DNA of 43,522 nt from NCBI GenBank assembly GCA_025361485.1, contig JANYLA010000114.1:1-43522 (forward strand), written 5' to 3'. This stretch comes from Bacteroidales bacterium. GTDB taxonomy: Bacteria > Bacteroidota > Bacteroidia > Bacteroidales > Tenuifilaceae. The notes under the pieces were generated by a model. That model searched no databases. It saw nothing but the letters and a program-made list of their open reading frames with translations, and was not told where the DNA came from. Positions 25,081 to 34,315 of this stretch are shown piece by piece (position 1 is the first letter of the stretch; every line of letters begins with the position of its first letter). Made by a program: the position numbers and the translations under genes.

Positions 25081-26232
25081 TTATTCAAAAAATCCTCTCA
25101 TCTTTTCGAAGAAATTTCGCTCGCCACTTTCTGGATTTGGCTCAAAGTTCTCAGACTTGGCAAACTTTTCGATGGTCGTTTTTTCTTCCTTTGTTAGGGT
25201 TCTCGGCACCCAAACATTGATGGTTACCAATAAGTCGCCTTTCCCATAACCGTTCACATCAGGAATTCCCTTGCCCTTTAATCTTAAAACCTTGCCAGGT
25301 TGTGTGCCTGGATCAATTTTTATTTTAACCTTTCCATCTACCGTTGGGATTTCAATTGGTGCGCCAAGGGTTGCCTCTGGGAAACTTAAGTAAAGGTTGT
25401 AAATTAGGTCGTTTCCATCGCGGATTAGGTCGGGGTTTTTTTCCTCCTCAATCATTACAAGCAAATCGCCATTTACACCACCTCTGCGGGCTGCATTGCC
25501 TCGACCCGAAACGCTCATCTGCATTCCTTCTGCTACGCCAGCTGGTATTTTAATTGAGATTACTTCATCGTCGCGAACAACACCTTCACCGCTGCAACTT
25601 GTACATTTATTGGTGATGATTCTTCCTTCGCCATTACAGGTAGGGCAGGGGCTAGTTGTTTGCATTTGACCAAGCATAGTGTTGGCAATGCGAGTTACAT
25701 ATCCCGAACCTCGGCAAGATGTACATGTACTATGCGATGAACCACCTGCCGCACCTGAACCATGGCAAGAGTTACATGAAACGTATTTGTTAACCTTTAA
25801 CTTTTTCTCAACACCATTAGCAACTTCCGAAAGATTTAGTTTAACCTTAACTCGTAGGTCGGAGCCTTTATTTACCCGTTGTGAACTTCTTCCGCCACCG
25901 CCAAATCCGCCGAATCCACCAAAGTGACCCCCAAAAATATCTCCGAATTGAGAAAAGATATCATCAACGGTCATTCCTCTTCCAGAATAACCTCCTCCGC
26001 CACCGCCGTTCATGCCAGCATGTCCGAATTGATCGAAACGAGCTCGCTTGTTGTCATCGCTGAGAATTTCGTATGCTTCAGCAGCCTCCTTGAAGTGATC
26101 CTCGGAATTTTTATCGCCAGGATTTTTATCGGGATGGTATTTGATAGCCATCTTTCGATATGCTTTTTTGATATCATCCTTTGAAGCATCGCGCTGCAAA
26201 CCAAGTATCTCGTAATAATCTCTTTTACCCAT
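25081..26232 (-). CDS. dnaJ: Chaperone protein DnaJ
   Basis: A 383-aa type I Hsp40 that delivers clients to DnaK and stimulates its ATPase. The J-domain has HPD at residues 33-35. A Gly/Phe-rich stretch runs from about 74 to 115. Four CxxCxGxG zinc motifs are at 153-160, 170-177, 196-203 and 210-217. Two beta-sandwich client domains and a C-terminal dimerisation region follow. It is 18 nt downstream of grpE. dnaK is not in the window. Confidence 0.97.
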   Translation of the reverse strand: MGKRDYYEILGLQRDASKDDIKKAYRKMAIKYHPDKNPGDKNSEDHFKEAAEAYEILSDDNKRARFDQFGHAGMNGGGGGGYSGRGMTVDDIFSQFGDIFGGHFGGFGGFGGGGRSSQRVNKGSDLRVKVKLNLSEVANGVEKKLKVNKYVSCNSCHGSGAAGGSSHSTCTSCRGSGYVTRIANTMLGQMQTTSPCPTCNGEGRIITNKCTSCSGEGVVRDDEVISIKIPAGVAEGMQMSVSGRGNAARRGGVNGDLLVMIEEEKNPDLIRDGNDLIYNLYLSFPEATLGAPIEIPTVDGKVKIKIDPGTQPGKVLRLKGKGIPDVNGYGKGDLLVTINVWVPRTLTKEEKTTIEKFAKSENFEPNPESGERNFFEKMRGFFE

Positions 26233-26250
26233 AATCTGTTTTTGCTTTAC

Positions 26251-26838
26251 CTATTCCCCAATTACAACCTTTGAGAATCGAATGACCTTATCGTTGAGCG
26301 TATAACCTTTAAGAATTATATCAACAATCTTCCCTTTCTTCTCCTCCTCTTGAACAGGTATTTTGGTTATGGCTTCGTGAATATCTGTGTTTAAATCTTT
26401 CCCGATAGCATCGATTTCTGAAACACCTTTGGTTTTTAAGAAATCGCTGAATTTGTTGGATATCAGATGTAATCCTTGCTTGATAGCATCCATGTCGGAT
26501 GATATTTCCATGCTTGCAATAGCCCTTTCAAAATCATCAACAACGGGTAATATGGATTGCAATACATCTTCCGATGCGTATTTTGTCAATTCCATTTTCT
26601 CTTTAAGAGAGCGCTTACGGTAATTATCGAACTCAGCCGATAATCGGAGATATTTGTCTTTCATCTCATCAAGCTGTGCTTGAAGCAGATCTATTGGATT
26701 TACTTCCTCCTTTTTTTCTTCTGAAACTTTCTCCTCGCCCTCAACATGGTTATCAAAAACTTTACCGGATATATCCGCTGTAGGATCTAAAATTTGTTCG
26801 TCGGTGACCTCCTCGTGCTTATTCTTCTTCCTAGTCAT
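26251..26838 (-). CDS. grpE: Nucleotide exchange factor GrpE
   Basis: A 195-aa exchange factor that releases ADP from DnaK. It has an acidic, disordered N-terminus (about 1-50), a long coiled coil (PIDLLQAQLDEMKDKYLRLSAEFDNYRKRSLKEK), and a C-terminal beta wing with the GKVVDIILKGYTLNDKVIRFSKVVIG-type signature. It is transcribed with dnaJ. A perfect -7 element TACCTTTG (minus strand, 26915-26922) lies about 77 nt upstream. No HrcA-type CIRCE dyad was seen. Confidence 0.96.
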   Translation of the reverse strand: MTRKKNKHEEVTDEQILDPTADISGKVFDNHVEGEEKVSEEKKEEVNPIDLLQAQLDEMKDKYLRLSAEFDNYRKRSLKEKMELTKYASEDVLQSILPVVDDFERAIASMEISSDMDAIKQGLHLISNKFSDFLKTKGVSEIDAIGKDLNTDIHEAITKIPVQEEEKKGKIVDIILKGYTLNDKVIRFSKVVIGE

Positions 26839-26914
26839 ATGTTAAAATCGTTATTTTTCAGTCATCAAGGGTAAACAAATACTTTGCCATTGATATCTTA
26901 CCGTCAATTTGGCA

Positions 26915-26922
26915 CAAAGGTA
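26915..26922 (-). promoter_or_regulatory. -7 element of grpE-dnaJ
   Basis: Minus-strand TACCTTTG, a perfect -7 match, giving a leader of about 70 nt. The -33 region falls inside the upstream M28 terminator and shows no TTG, so an alternative sigma or weak basal promoter is possible. Confidence 0.45.
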
Positions 26923-26953
26923 ATAAAAAACCCACCAGAGAATTGGTGGGTTT
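26922..26953 (-). terminator. Rho-independent terminator of the M28 peptidase gene
   Basis: CCCACCA (26931-26937) pairs with TGGTGGG (26944-26950). AAA/TTT extends the stem to 10 bp around a 6-nt loop, and on the minus strand a T-run follows. It lies 18 nt past the peptidase stop and abuts the grpE -7 element. Confidence 0.85.
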
Positions 26954-26971
26954 GAAATATGATATGTTGAT

Positions 26972-28570
26972 CTATTTTTTCTTTTTAGCGTCTTTTTTTT
27001 CCTCCATCTTTTTCTCGGGAAGGTAATACCCTTCGGGAGAAAGTAGATGATCGAGGTTGGCAACCCCGTAAACAACAACAGCCGTTACTATTGCAGTATG
27101 CTCCTGATATTCAACAATGCTTTTATTATAAAGGTCTCTTTCGGTATGCCAAATTTCGCCATAGTTGAAATTGTAACCTTTTGTATCCTCTGTGTTAAAT
27201 GTCATGGTTGGTACACCAACAACAGCAAATGGGCCGCTATCTGTCCCTCCTGCTTTTTTAGGTTTTTCGCGAGGCTCTCTTTTCTTTAACGTGAAGGGAA
27301 AATCGGGGTTGATGCTATTTAACGGTTGACAGATTTTCTCAATATCAGTCCACATAGCCTCAGAAACGCTTAATCCATTTGCAACGGTAGGTCCACCATC
27401 ACGATTAAACATATTCGAAATCTTATCGAGTTTATCCTTGTTTTTGGCTACCCAGCTGGTTGATCCTAAAAGTCCAAACTCCTCACCAGCCCATAAACAA
27501 ACAAGAATTGTGCGTTTTGGTTTTCCACCTGCTTTCATAATTAAACGTGCTGCTTCCATGGCAGGAGTTGAACCTGAACCATCGTCAACGCCACCGGTTG
27601 CAACATCAAATGCATCGAGATGTCCGCCCATAATCACATACTCATTGGGGAATTCAGTACCAGAGATAATTCCGATTACATTGTGATATTTAATTGGCCC
27701 CATCTTAAAGTGGTTTCGAATATCAAACTCAAGCTCAAAAGCTTGACGTTCTTTTGCCATTTGCTCAATGATTTCATACTGGTGCTCATCGAGCTTAATG
27801 TCGGGAGTGGATGGTAGGGTTTCAAAGGTCATGCTGTCGACATTCTTGCGGTCGTATAATACTCTTATTGGTAGCGATGCTGATTGGATAATTCCAAGAA
27901 TCCCTGCTTCAACCATCTGCTTGTAGAATAAAGCAGGTTCTTCTTTCAACGGAAGAGGGTCAATTTTTTTGCCTCCCGTTTCCTGATTTTTCCAATTTAA
28001 TGCGCTGATTGAATCATTCTTCTTTTGAATTATTTCATTTTCGGCAATTATCTTGGCTCTGTCACTATCTGCCTTTTTTGAGAAATCAATAGGCCAGCCA
28101 GAACTCGTTCCAGAAATTAGTACCCATGCACCCTTAAGTCGGCCTTTCATGCGGTTAAACTCACTTTGGGATTTTGGCTCGATAAGGACATGGCCTTGCT
28201 GAACGCCTTTTGTACCTGAAGTATACGATGGTGTTGCGAAGTGTAGGATCATCCCATTATCGCTAAGCATTCGGCCAAACCATGGTCCACGGTTAAAGCC
28301 AACTGGCAGAGTTCCCGATTCGTCCATTTCAACCTGCATTCCCCACTCTTTGAATTTGCTTGCCGCCCAAGCTGCAGCATTATCGTATGCATCAGAACCG
28401 ATTAACCTTCCACCAAAACGATTACATAGGATGTCAAGATGTTTCATGGTTTGGTTATCGGTTTTACCAATTTCGATGATTTTTTTCACTACAGGATCGG
28501 TTTGTGAGTAGATAGCCGATACGAAAAGTAATTGTAGGGCAATGCTGAATGTGATAAGAATATTTTTCAT
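26972..28570 (-). CDS. Exported M28 family zinc peptidase with PA domain
   Basis: A 532-aa secreted aminopeptidase-like or carboxypeptidase-like enzyme. A signal peptide (MKNILITFSIALQLLFVSAIYSQ) starts at 28570; the longer frame only adds leader DNA. A PA-type domain (about 110-230, LKGAWVLISGTSSGWP) is inserted before the catalytic domain. The co-catalytic zinc ligands are visible as GGHLDAFDV, GVDDGSGSTPAMEAARL, WAGEEFGLLGS (general base Glu next to a ligand Glu), MFNRDGGPT and WHTERDLYNKS. The tail is lysine-rich (KKMEEKKDAKKKK). It is probably periplasmic or outer-membrane and releases amino acids from peptides; specificity is unknown. Confidence 0.92.
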   Translation of the reverse strand: MKNILITFSIALQLLFVSAIYSQTDPVVKKIIEIGKTDNQTMKHLDILCNRFGGRLIGSDAYDNAAAWAASKFKEWGMQVEMDESGTLPVGFNRGPWFGRMLSDNGMILHFATPSYTSGTKGVQQGHVLIEPKSQSEFNRMKGRLKGAWVLISGTSSGWPIDFSKKADSDRAKIIAENEIIQKKNDSISALNWKNQETGGKKIDPLPLKEEPALFYKQMVEAGILGIIQSASLPIRVLYDRKNVDSMTFETLPSTPDIKLDEHQYEIIEQMAKERQAFELEFDIRNHFKMGPIKYHNVIGIISGTEFPNEYVIMGGHLDAFDVATGGVDDGSGSTPAMEAARLIMKAGGKPKRTILVCLWAGEEFGLLGSTSWVAKNKDKLDKISNMFNRDGGPTVANGLSVSEAMWTDIEKICQPLNSINPDFPFTLKKREPREKPKKAGGTDSGPFAVVGVPTMTFNTEDTKGYNFNYGEIWHTERDLYNKSIVEYQEHTAIVTAVVVYGVANLDHLLSPEGYYLPEKKMEEKKDAKKKK

Positions 28571-28842
28571 ATAAAAAGGTTGGGTGGTGTTTTTTTTCTT
28601 AGAGATCTGCTTTTCAGAAAGGTTTAAAAGGCATAAAATGTATGTGAAAAATTTGAATTGCACTATAACTGTTAACGGTGATGATTTATGCTTTGCTAGG
28701 TATCAAATGAAGAAGAAGGTTGAGGAAAAAAATGAAACTGCTACTTGACTTTTAACAATTCCGTCAGAAGTAATAAATAATATGAAGTTGTAAGAAATAT
28801 AAAATGAAGTGAAATTGATTTTTTTTATTTTTTAGCTAGAAG

Positions 28843-29574
28843 TTATTGGCTTTCAGTTTCACTTCTTTTGCTCTTGATATTTGTCTCTAAGCAATGGATT
28901 GTAGACTCTGCAATACTTCTATAAAAGCCCTTTTGTTTTTGTTGAATTAATTTCCATTTTTCCAAATATAACTTTGCCTTCTCAAAGTCTGTTTTACCTT
29001 GAAAACTTGATTCATTTCGTTCAATCCATAGTGGGAATTCTGCCGTACCAATCCGGCATATCTCAGAGTCATAATAAAAACCATCTTTGGACAATTCAAA
29101 AAAACGATATGTTTCAGTATTTGGAACACACCTTTTTAGAAATGAATCGATATTTACGCCAATGTTATTCGATTCACCCATTATGACTACTGTGATTGCA
29201 GGGTAACAACTTTTTGTGAATAGATCAATGGTTGAGAAATCATTGGAGTTATATGCTTCTTTACGCATTTTGTCAAATTCATTGCCTAAGTCATTACCAA
29301 ATGCAATTTGAACTGTCTTTTGAAAAAGATCCTCTAACACCTCGGTTGAGGAACTATCCTTAATCGATATTAACTTTTCGTTTATGCTTTCGAGAGTGCT
29401 CCAAACCAGTATGCTATCTCTAGGTGTGGAGTCTGAAGTGATTGAAGTTTTTTTTGCGTTCTGAAGAAACGAAGAGTCTTTTTGTGTATGCAGAGTATTC
29501 GTTTTATTGTCTGGTTTGTTTCCATGACAAGCGAACAAAACTGATAGGATGATGAATAAGGAATTATGCTTCAT
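28843..29574 (-). CDS. Hypothetical lipoprotein
   Basis: A 243-aa protein with a lipoprotein signal: MKHNSLFIILSVLFAC, cleavage before Cys16. A Ser/Thr/Asn-rich linker (about 17-55) follows, then a mostly helical domain with LDLFQKTVQIAFGNDL-like and DKMRKEAYNSNDFSTIDLFTKSCYPAITVV stretches. I do not recognise the family. It starts 28 nt after murA on the same strand, so co-transcription is likely, but a role in peptidoglycan synthesis cannot be inferred from that alone. Confidence 0.75.
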   Translation of the reverse strand: MKHNSLFIILSVLFACHGNKPDNKTNTLHTQKDSSFLQNAKKTSITSDSTPRDSILVWSTLESINEKLISIKDSSSTEVLEDLFQKTVQIAFGNDLGNEFDKMRKEAYNSNDFSTIDLFTKSCYPAITVVIMGESNNIGVNIDSFLKRCVPNTETYRFFELSKDGFYYDSEICRIGTAEFPLWIERNESSFQGKTDFEKAKLYLEKWKLIQQKQKGFYRSIAESTIHCLETNIKSKRSETESQ

Positions 29575-29602
29575 AGGTTAAAATCTATTCCAATAATTCT
29601 TA

Positions 29603-30910
29603 TTACCCAATCCTTCTAATATCGGCTCCAATGGCATTCAAGCGTTTGTCAATACTCTCGTATCCACGGTCAATCTGTTCAATATTATGGATTGTGCTTT
29701 TGCCATCAGCGGAGAGGGCTGCAATAAGAAGAGCAACACCTGCGCGGATATCGGGGGAAGTCATTGTTGTAGGGCGGAGTTGCAATTGATGGTTATGGCC
29801 TATCACCGTTGCACGGTGAGGGTCGCAGAGAATAATCTGAGCACCCATGTCGATGAGTTTATCGACAAAGAATAGACGGCTCTCAAACATCTTCTGATGG
29901 ATGAGAACTGAGCCTTTTGCTTGAGTAGCAACTACAAGGAAAACACTGAGTAGGTCAGGTGTTAAACCTGGCCATGTGGCATCAGCAATGGTCAAAATCG
30001 AACCATCGATAAAAGTATCAATCTCGTAATTGCTTTGCGCTGGGATATGGATATCGTCACCAATTCTCTCCATTTTAATACCAAGACGGGCGAATGAATC
30101 GGGGATTATTCCCAGCTCATCGTAGGCAACATTTTTTATGGTGATTTCGCTATGGGTCATTGCGGCAAGACCGATAAATGAACCGATCTCAATCATATCT
30201 GGTAAAATGGTGTGTGTGCAACCACTTAATGACTCTACCCCTTCGATTACCAAAAGGTTTGAACCAATACCCGATATTTTAGCACCCATGCTTACTAACA
30301 TTTTGCTAAGCTGTTGTACATATGGCTCGCAAGCGGCATTGAAAATTGTAGTTTTGCCAGGGGTTAGCACCGCTGCCATTAAAATATTGGCGGTACCGGT
30401 AACCGATGCCTCATCCAAAAGCATATATGCACCTTTGAGATTTTTTCCCTCAACCTTAAAAAAACTCTCCTTGGTGTCGAAGTTAAACTTAGCACCTAAC
30501 TTCTCAAATCCGATGAAGTGGGTATCAAGCCTTCTACGACCTATTTTATCTCCACCGGGTTTTGGAATATAAGCAATTCCAAAACGGGCAAGAAGTGGTC
30601 CAACAACCATTATTGAACCCCTAAGGCTAGCTGCTTTATTCTTGAAATCTTCTGTGGAAAGGTATTCAACATTTATATTTTTAGCCTGAAACGTGCAAAC
30701 CGAAGCTTCGGGATGTTCAACTTCAACGCCCAGGCACTCCAACAATTCAATTAGCTTAACAACATCCCTGATATTGGGGATGTTCCGAATTATAACTTTT
30801 TCGGGGGTCAAAAGTGTGGCGCAGATAATTTGTAACGCCTCATTTTTGGCGCCCTGAGGGTGTAACTCACCCTTGAGCTGCCTACCGCCATAAACTTCGA
30901 ACGTGGCCAT
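29603..30910 (-). CDS. murA: UDP-N-acetylglucosamine 1-carboxyvinyltransferase (MurA), Asp form
   Basis: The first committed step of peptidoglycan synthesis: transfers enolpyruvate from PEP to UDP-GlcNAc in the cytoplasm. Two inside-out alpha/beta domains are clear, with QGAKNEALQIICATLL near the N-terminus, LRGSIMVVGPLLARFG at 97-111 and LLDEASVTGTANILMAA. The active-site loop reads PGGDKIGRRRLD: Asp121 stands where E. coli has Cys115, the residue alkylated by fosfomycin. Asp versions are active and fosfomycin-resistant in other bacteria. The length of 435 aa is normal. It follows DUF4290 after 17 nt and precedes a lipoprotein gene. Confidence 0.96.
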   Translation of the reverse strand: MATFEVYGGRQLKGELHPQGAKNEALQIICATLLTPEKVIIRNIPNIRDVVKLIELLECLGVEVEHPEASVCTFQAKNINVEYLSTEDFKNKAASLRGSIMVVGPLLARFGIAYIPKPGGDKIGRRRLDTHFIGFEKLGAKFNFDTKESFFKVEGKNLKGAYMLLDEASVTGTANILMAAVLTPGKTTIFNAACEPYVQQLSKMLVSMGAKISGIGSNLLVIEGVESLSGCTHTILPDMIEIGSFIGLAAMTHSEITIKNVAYDELGIIPDSFARLGIKMERIGDDIHIPAQSNYEIDTFIDGSILTIADATWPGLTPDLLSVFLVVATQAKGSVLIHQKMFESRLFFVDKLIDMGAQIILCDPHRATVIGHNHQLQLRPTTMTSPDIRAGVALLIAALSADGKSTIHNIEQIDRGYESIDKRLNAIGADIRRIG

Positions 30911-30927
30911 AGTCGCTTGGTTTTAGG

Positions 30928-31512
30928 TTATTTTTTGCGTGGAATAAATTTTCGTTTACTCTTAAAGACCTCACGGCTATCGGTGAGTTTTGTGCCAACT
31001 GCTACCATCAACTTCCCTTTTGAAAGCACGCCCAGATCACGAATGATATCCTCATCTGAAACAGAATCATTGTTCCACATTAGGTATGCTTTTTTCATGT
31101 GGTTTGCTATAAGCTGTGTAAGAGCCTCTTTCTGTTGCCCTTCCTCCATCTCGATTCCTTTTTGGATCATCATCTCAATAGAACGACCATAATGCTTGTA
31201 AGTGATTGGTTGGGTGGGGTAAGGAACAATCTTTGGCTTCTCTTCATAGGTCTCTTGACTTGGTATTGGATACGGTGAATCAATATCAAGTTTAAAGTCC
31301 GACATGATGAAAATATGATCCCAAAGTTTATGCTTAAAATCGTTGATATCTCTGAGGTGGGGGTTCATGTTCCCCATAATTCCGATAAGAACTCTTGCTA
31401 ACCTGTTCCGTTCGTCCCTGTCTTCAACGGTTGATAGATGGTCTACCATTTGCTGAATATTCCTGCCGTACTCGGGGAGGTTTAACTTTTTTCTGCTGGT
31501 GTTGTAATCCAT
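30928..31512 (-). CDS. DUF4290 domain-containing protein
   Basis: A 194-aa soluble protein found next to murA in many Bacteroidota. It starts MDYNTSRKKLNLPEYGRNIQQMV and contains IMGNMNPHLRDINDFKHKLWDHIFIMSDF, the recognisable core. The C-terminus is basic (KSKRKFIPRKK). There is no signal peptide or membrane segment. The function is unknown; the conserved linkage to murA suggests a cell-wall or division-related role, which is inference. A -7 element TATATTTG (minus strand, 31533-31540) gives a short leader. Confidence 0.85.
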   Translation of the reverse strand: MDYNTSRKKLNLPEYGRNIQQMVDHLSTVEDRDERNRLARVLIGIMGNMNPHLRDINDFKHKLWDHIFIMSDFKLDIDSPYPIPSQETYEEKPKIVPYPTQPITYKHYGRSIEMMIQKGIEMEEGQQKEALTQLIANHMKKAYLMWNNDSVSDEDIIRDLGVLSKGKLMVAVGTKLTDSREVFKSKRKFIPRKK

Positions 31513-31532
31513 TGTATAGATTTGTTTGCTAT

Positions 31533-31540
31533 CAAATATA
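31533..31540 (-). promoter_or_regulatory. -7 element of DUF4290-murA
   Basis: Minus-strand TATATTTG, a match to TAnnTTTG, about 21 nt before the DUF4290 start codon. No TTG is present at the right -33 distance. Confidence 0.4.
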
Positions 31541-31730
31541 AGAAAACGATCGCTTTTTCAGGTAAGGATAAGTATTTTAATTCTCCGAAAGGTGGTAATT
31601 TATCAACTAATCTCAATAGCAACAAGTCAACCGTTTCTCTTCTGATGCAAAACTAGCTGATTGTACGGTAAAAACAAAATTAGAATCGCGATACTTTGAA
31701 ATATGGCTATGAAATTGATGTGTTCAAAAT

Positions 31731-34034
31731 CTACCCGATAATCTTCAACCTTGCAAACTTGAGCAGCAACTGCTTTTGACCGGCTGATTGAAAGAAAACG
31801 GTTGCTTTTCGGTTTTGGCCTTCCCCTTCAATGTTAATTACTTTTCCTGCACCAAACCGTTCGTGCGATACCTGCATCCCAGTTACTATGGTAGTTGGGT
31901 TGCTGATTTCGCCCGAATTGTTTTCGCCTAAATTAGATGATGCTGATGCCGAATTTGAGCCTTGAGGCTGAGAGAGTCTTGTAAGGTTTTTTCCGTAAAG
32001 CGAGCCGCTCCCAAATCGAGGACTAGACGTAGAAGCCGTTTCAATTTCTTGTGCCGATGAATTGATATCCGCAGGCATATCAACCCATTCGGAGTCTATT
32101 TCGTTAATAAACCGGCTAGGAACACAGTGCGAAAGATTGCCCCACTTATAACGGGTTTGAGCGTACGTAATAGTTGCCTTTTTTGCTGCGCGGGTTATGG
32201 CAACGTAGAATAATCGACGTTCCTCTTCTAACCCTTCGGGAGAGGTGAGGGTCATCTTTGATGGGAACAGATCCTCTTCAACTCCTGTTAAGAATACATA
32301 GTTAAACTCTAGCCCCTTGGCCGAGTGTATAGTCATTACAGTTACCTTATCTCTATCCTCGGGTTTTTGTGTATCCGCATCGGTTAAGAGCGATACATTC
32401 TCCATGTAATCTGCAAGTGCAATGGTTTCCGTAACGCCTTCTTCTTTTTGTGTATCGGTAAACTCCTTAATACTATTCAGGATCTCCTCGATGTTCTGGA
32501 ATCGGGCCATTCCTTCAAAAGATTTATCCTCTTTTAAATCACGAATAATTCCCGATCCTGTTGCAATAGCATATGCTGCATCGTAAGCCTCCGAGGTGTA
32601 AACCACACTCTGAAATTGCTGCATAGTGCTAATAAATCCTTTTATCTTTTTAATTAAGCCCGAGTTGATCCCAATATTATCTTTATCGATTCCCTCAAGA
32701 GTTGTCCAAATGCTTTGGTTTTTTGCGTTGGCAACTTCTGTTATGCGCTCCATCGTGGTATTGCCAATTCCTCGAGCAGGGTAGTTGATAACCCGCTTCA
32801 ACGCTTCATCATCGCTAGGGTTTAGCGATAAACGAAAATAGGCAAGCATATCCTTAATCTCTTTGCGCTGGTAAAACGATAAACTGCCATAAACCCGATA
32901 GGGGATATTTCTCTTGCGTAAAGCCTCCTCAAATATTCGCGATTGGGCATTGGTGCGGTAAAGAATGGCAAAATCTTTATAAGGAATATGTTCTTGCTGA
33001 ATGATAGTCAAAATCTCGGAGGCGACTATATAGCCCTCCTCCTGATCGGTAAACGCTTTTAAAACCTTTATTTTATCACCCGCTTCTTTGGATGAGAAGG
33101 ATGCTTTCTTAATCTGCTTGCTATTCTTTGCAATTATGCTGTTCGCTGCGTTAACAATATTCTGCGTCGACCGGTAGTTCTCCTCTAGTTTAAATAGTTT
33201 ATACGTTGGATAATCATTACGGAAGTTTAGAATATTCTCAATCTTAGCTCCACGGAACGAGTAGATGCTTTGAGCATCGTCGCCAACAACGCAAACATTT
33301 TGGTGCTGGGCTGCCAATTTTTTTACAATTAGGTATTGCGAGTAGTTTGTATCCTGATACTCATCAACCAGAATATACTTGAACTTTTGCTGATATTTTT
33401 CTAAAACATCCTGAAAATCACGGAAAAGGATATTGGTGTTTAGCAGAAGATCATCGAAATCCATAGCCGATGCTTTATAGCATCGCTGTGCGTACATCGA
33501 GTAAATTTTGGCAATCTCAGGCTTGCGGTTCTGCCTGTCGAACGCGACCAAATTTGTATTTGATGCGTAGGCCTGTGGCGTAATCAGGTTATTCTTTGCC
33601 GAAGAAATTCTGCCAAAAACCTCGCCCGATTTATAGATCTGAGTATCGAGGTTCAGCTCTTTGATGATCGAGTTGACAAGGTTTTTTGAGTCGGTGGTAT
33701 CGTAAATCGAAAAGGTTTTGGAGTAACCTAGCTTATCGGCATCGTACTTTAAAATCTTTAAGAAAATTGAGTGGAAGGTTCCCATCCAGAGCTGTGATGC
33801 AGTTTTCTCTCCAACCACCTTTGCAATGCGCTCCTTCATCTCTTTAGCCGCTTTGTTGGTAAAGGTTAATGCAAGAATTGACCAGGGAGGAACCCCTTGA
33901 GTAAGCAAATGGGCAATTCTATAGGTAAGAACTCGGGTTTTACCCGATCCTGCTCCTGCAATTACTAGGCTTGGACCCTCGATTGATGTTGCCGCTTCGC
34001 GCTGAACGCCACTTAACTCTTCAAGAAAATGCAC
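31731..34034 (-). CDS. UvrD/PcrA-type superfamily 1 DNA helicase
   Basis: A 767-aa ATP-dependent 3'-5' helicase acting in repair and replication-fork maintenance. SF1A motifs appear in order: Q motif (LSGVQREAATSIEGPSLV region), Walker A GAGSGKTRVL, motif Ia LALTFTNKAAKEMKERI, Walker B ILVDEYQDTN, motif III VVGDDAQSIYSFRGA, motif IV NYRST, motif V VTVMTIHSAKGLEFNYVFL and motif VI VAITRAAKKATI. The C-terminal 45 residues (GMQVSHERFGAGKVINIEGEG onward) form the Tudor-like domain that binds RNA polymerase in PcrA/UvrD. It is transcribed alone from a good promoter at 34065-34095. Confidence 0.95.
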   Translation of the reverse strand: MHFLEELSGVQREAATSIEGPSLVIAGAGSGKTRVLTYRIAHLLTQGVPPWSILALTFTNKAAKEMKERIAKVVGEKTASQLWMGTFHSIFLKILKYDADKLGYSKTFSIYDTTDSKNLVNSIIKELNLDTQIYKSGEVFGRISSAKNNLITPQAYASNTNLVAFDRQNRKPEIAKIYSMYAQRCYKASAMDFDDLLLNTNILFRDFQDVLEKYQQKFKYILVDEYQDTNYSQYLIVKKLAAQHQNVCVVGDDAQSIYSFRGAKIENILNFRNDYPTYKLFKLEENYRSTQNIVNAANSIIAKNSKQIKKASFSSKEAGDKIKVLKAFTDQEEGYIVASEILTIIQQEHIPYKDFAILYRTNAQSRIFEEALRKRNIPYRVYGSLSFYQRKEIKDMLAYFRLSLNPSDDEALKRVINYPARGIGNTTMERITEVANAKNQSIWTTLEGIDKDNIGINSGLIKKIKGFISTMQQFQSVVYTSEAYDAAYAIATGSGIIRDLKEDKSFEGMARFQNIEEILNSIKEFTDTQKEEGVTETIALADYMENVSLLTDADTQKPEDRDKVTVMTIHSAKGLEFNYVFLTGVEEDLFPSKMTLTSPEGLEEERRLFYVAITRAAKKATITYAQTRYKWGNLSHCVPSRFINEIDSEWVDMPADINSSAQEIETASTSSPRFGSGSLYGKNLTRLSQPQGSNSASASSNLGENNSGEISNPTTIVTGMQVSHERFGAGKVINIEGEGQNRKATVFFQSAGQKQLLLKFARLKIIG

Positions 34035-34064
34035 TATTGACCCTTTCGTTTTTTAATTAGCGAA

Positions 34065-34095
34065 CAAATGTACTTGCCACGGTTCATTCTTACAA
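34065..34095 (-). promoter_or_regulatory. Promoter of the UvrD/PcrA gene
   Basis: Minus strand: TTG (complement of 34093-34095), 20 nt, then TACATTTG (complement of 34065-34072). The predicted start lies about 25 nt before the ATG. Confidence 0.65.
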
Positions 34096-34181
34096 GCGTT
34101 GATATAATTTGTTGTTAACATTCTTTTAGACAAAGGCAATAATTTGGAAAGCGAGGGGTTTATTTATCAATACGGATGAAG

Positions 34182-34273
34182 GAAGTAAAAGAAGTCTGAG
34201 AAGTTAAAGAAGCGGCTAATTAACTATCAACAATACATTTTTTTTCTGTCAACTGTCAACTGTTAACTGTCAA
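34182..34273. repeat. Two word repeats: GAAGTnAAAGAAG and (CTGTCAA)x4
   Basis: 34182-34212 holds GAAGTAAAAGAAG and GAAGTTAAAGAAG-type words. 34246-34273 holds four adjacent 7-nt units (CTGTCAA, CTGTCAA, CTGTTAA, CTGTCAA), with an outlying ACTATCAA upstream at about 34223. They sit between the divergent helicase and gliding-motility-domain genes, just upstream of the latter. Confidence 0.75.
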
Positions 34274-34315
34274 CCATATTTTTTACTAATATTGTGTCTT
34301 ATTTGATTTTGATTG

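Noticed and set aside
26839-26971. CIRCE/HrcA operator upstream of grpE-dnaJ
   Set aside because: No TTAGCACTC-type dyad is present in the gap; the only dyad is the M28 terminator.
28638-28748. 36-codon plus-strand open frame (MYVKNLNCTITVNGDDL and on) upstream of the M28 peptidase gene
   Set aside because: No promoter, no family resemblance and no membrane or signal feature. It lies on the strand opposite both neighbours, and short frames of this size occur by chance in AT-rich gaps.
30138-30572. 144-aa plus-strand open frame inside murA
   Set aside because: Fully antisense to a well-conserved gene; codon-driven shadow.
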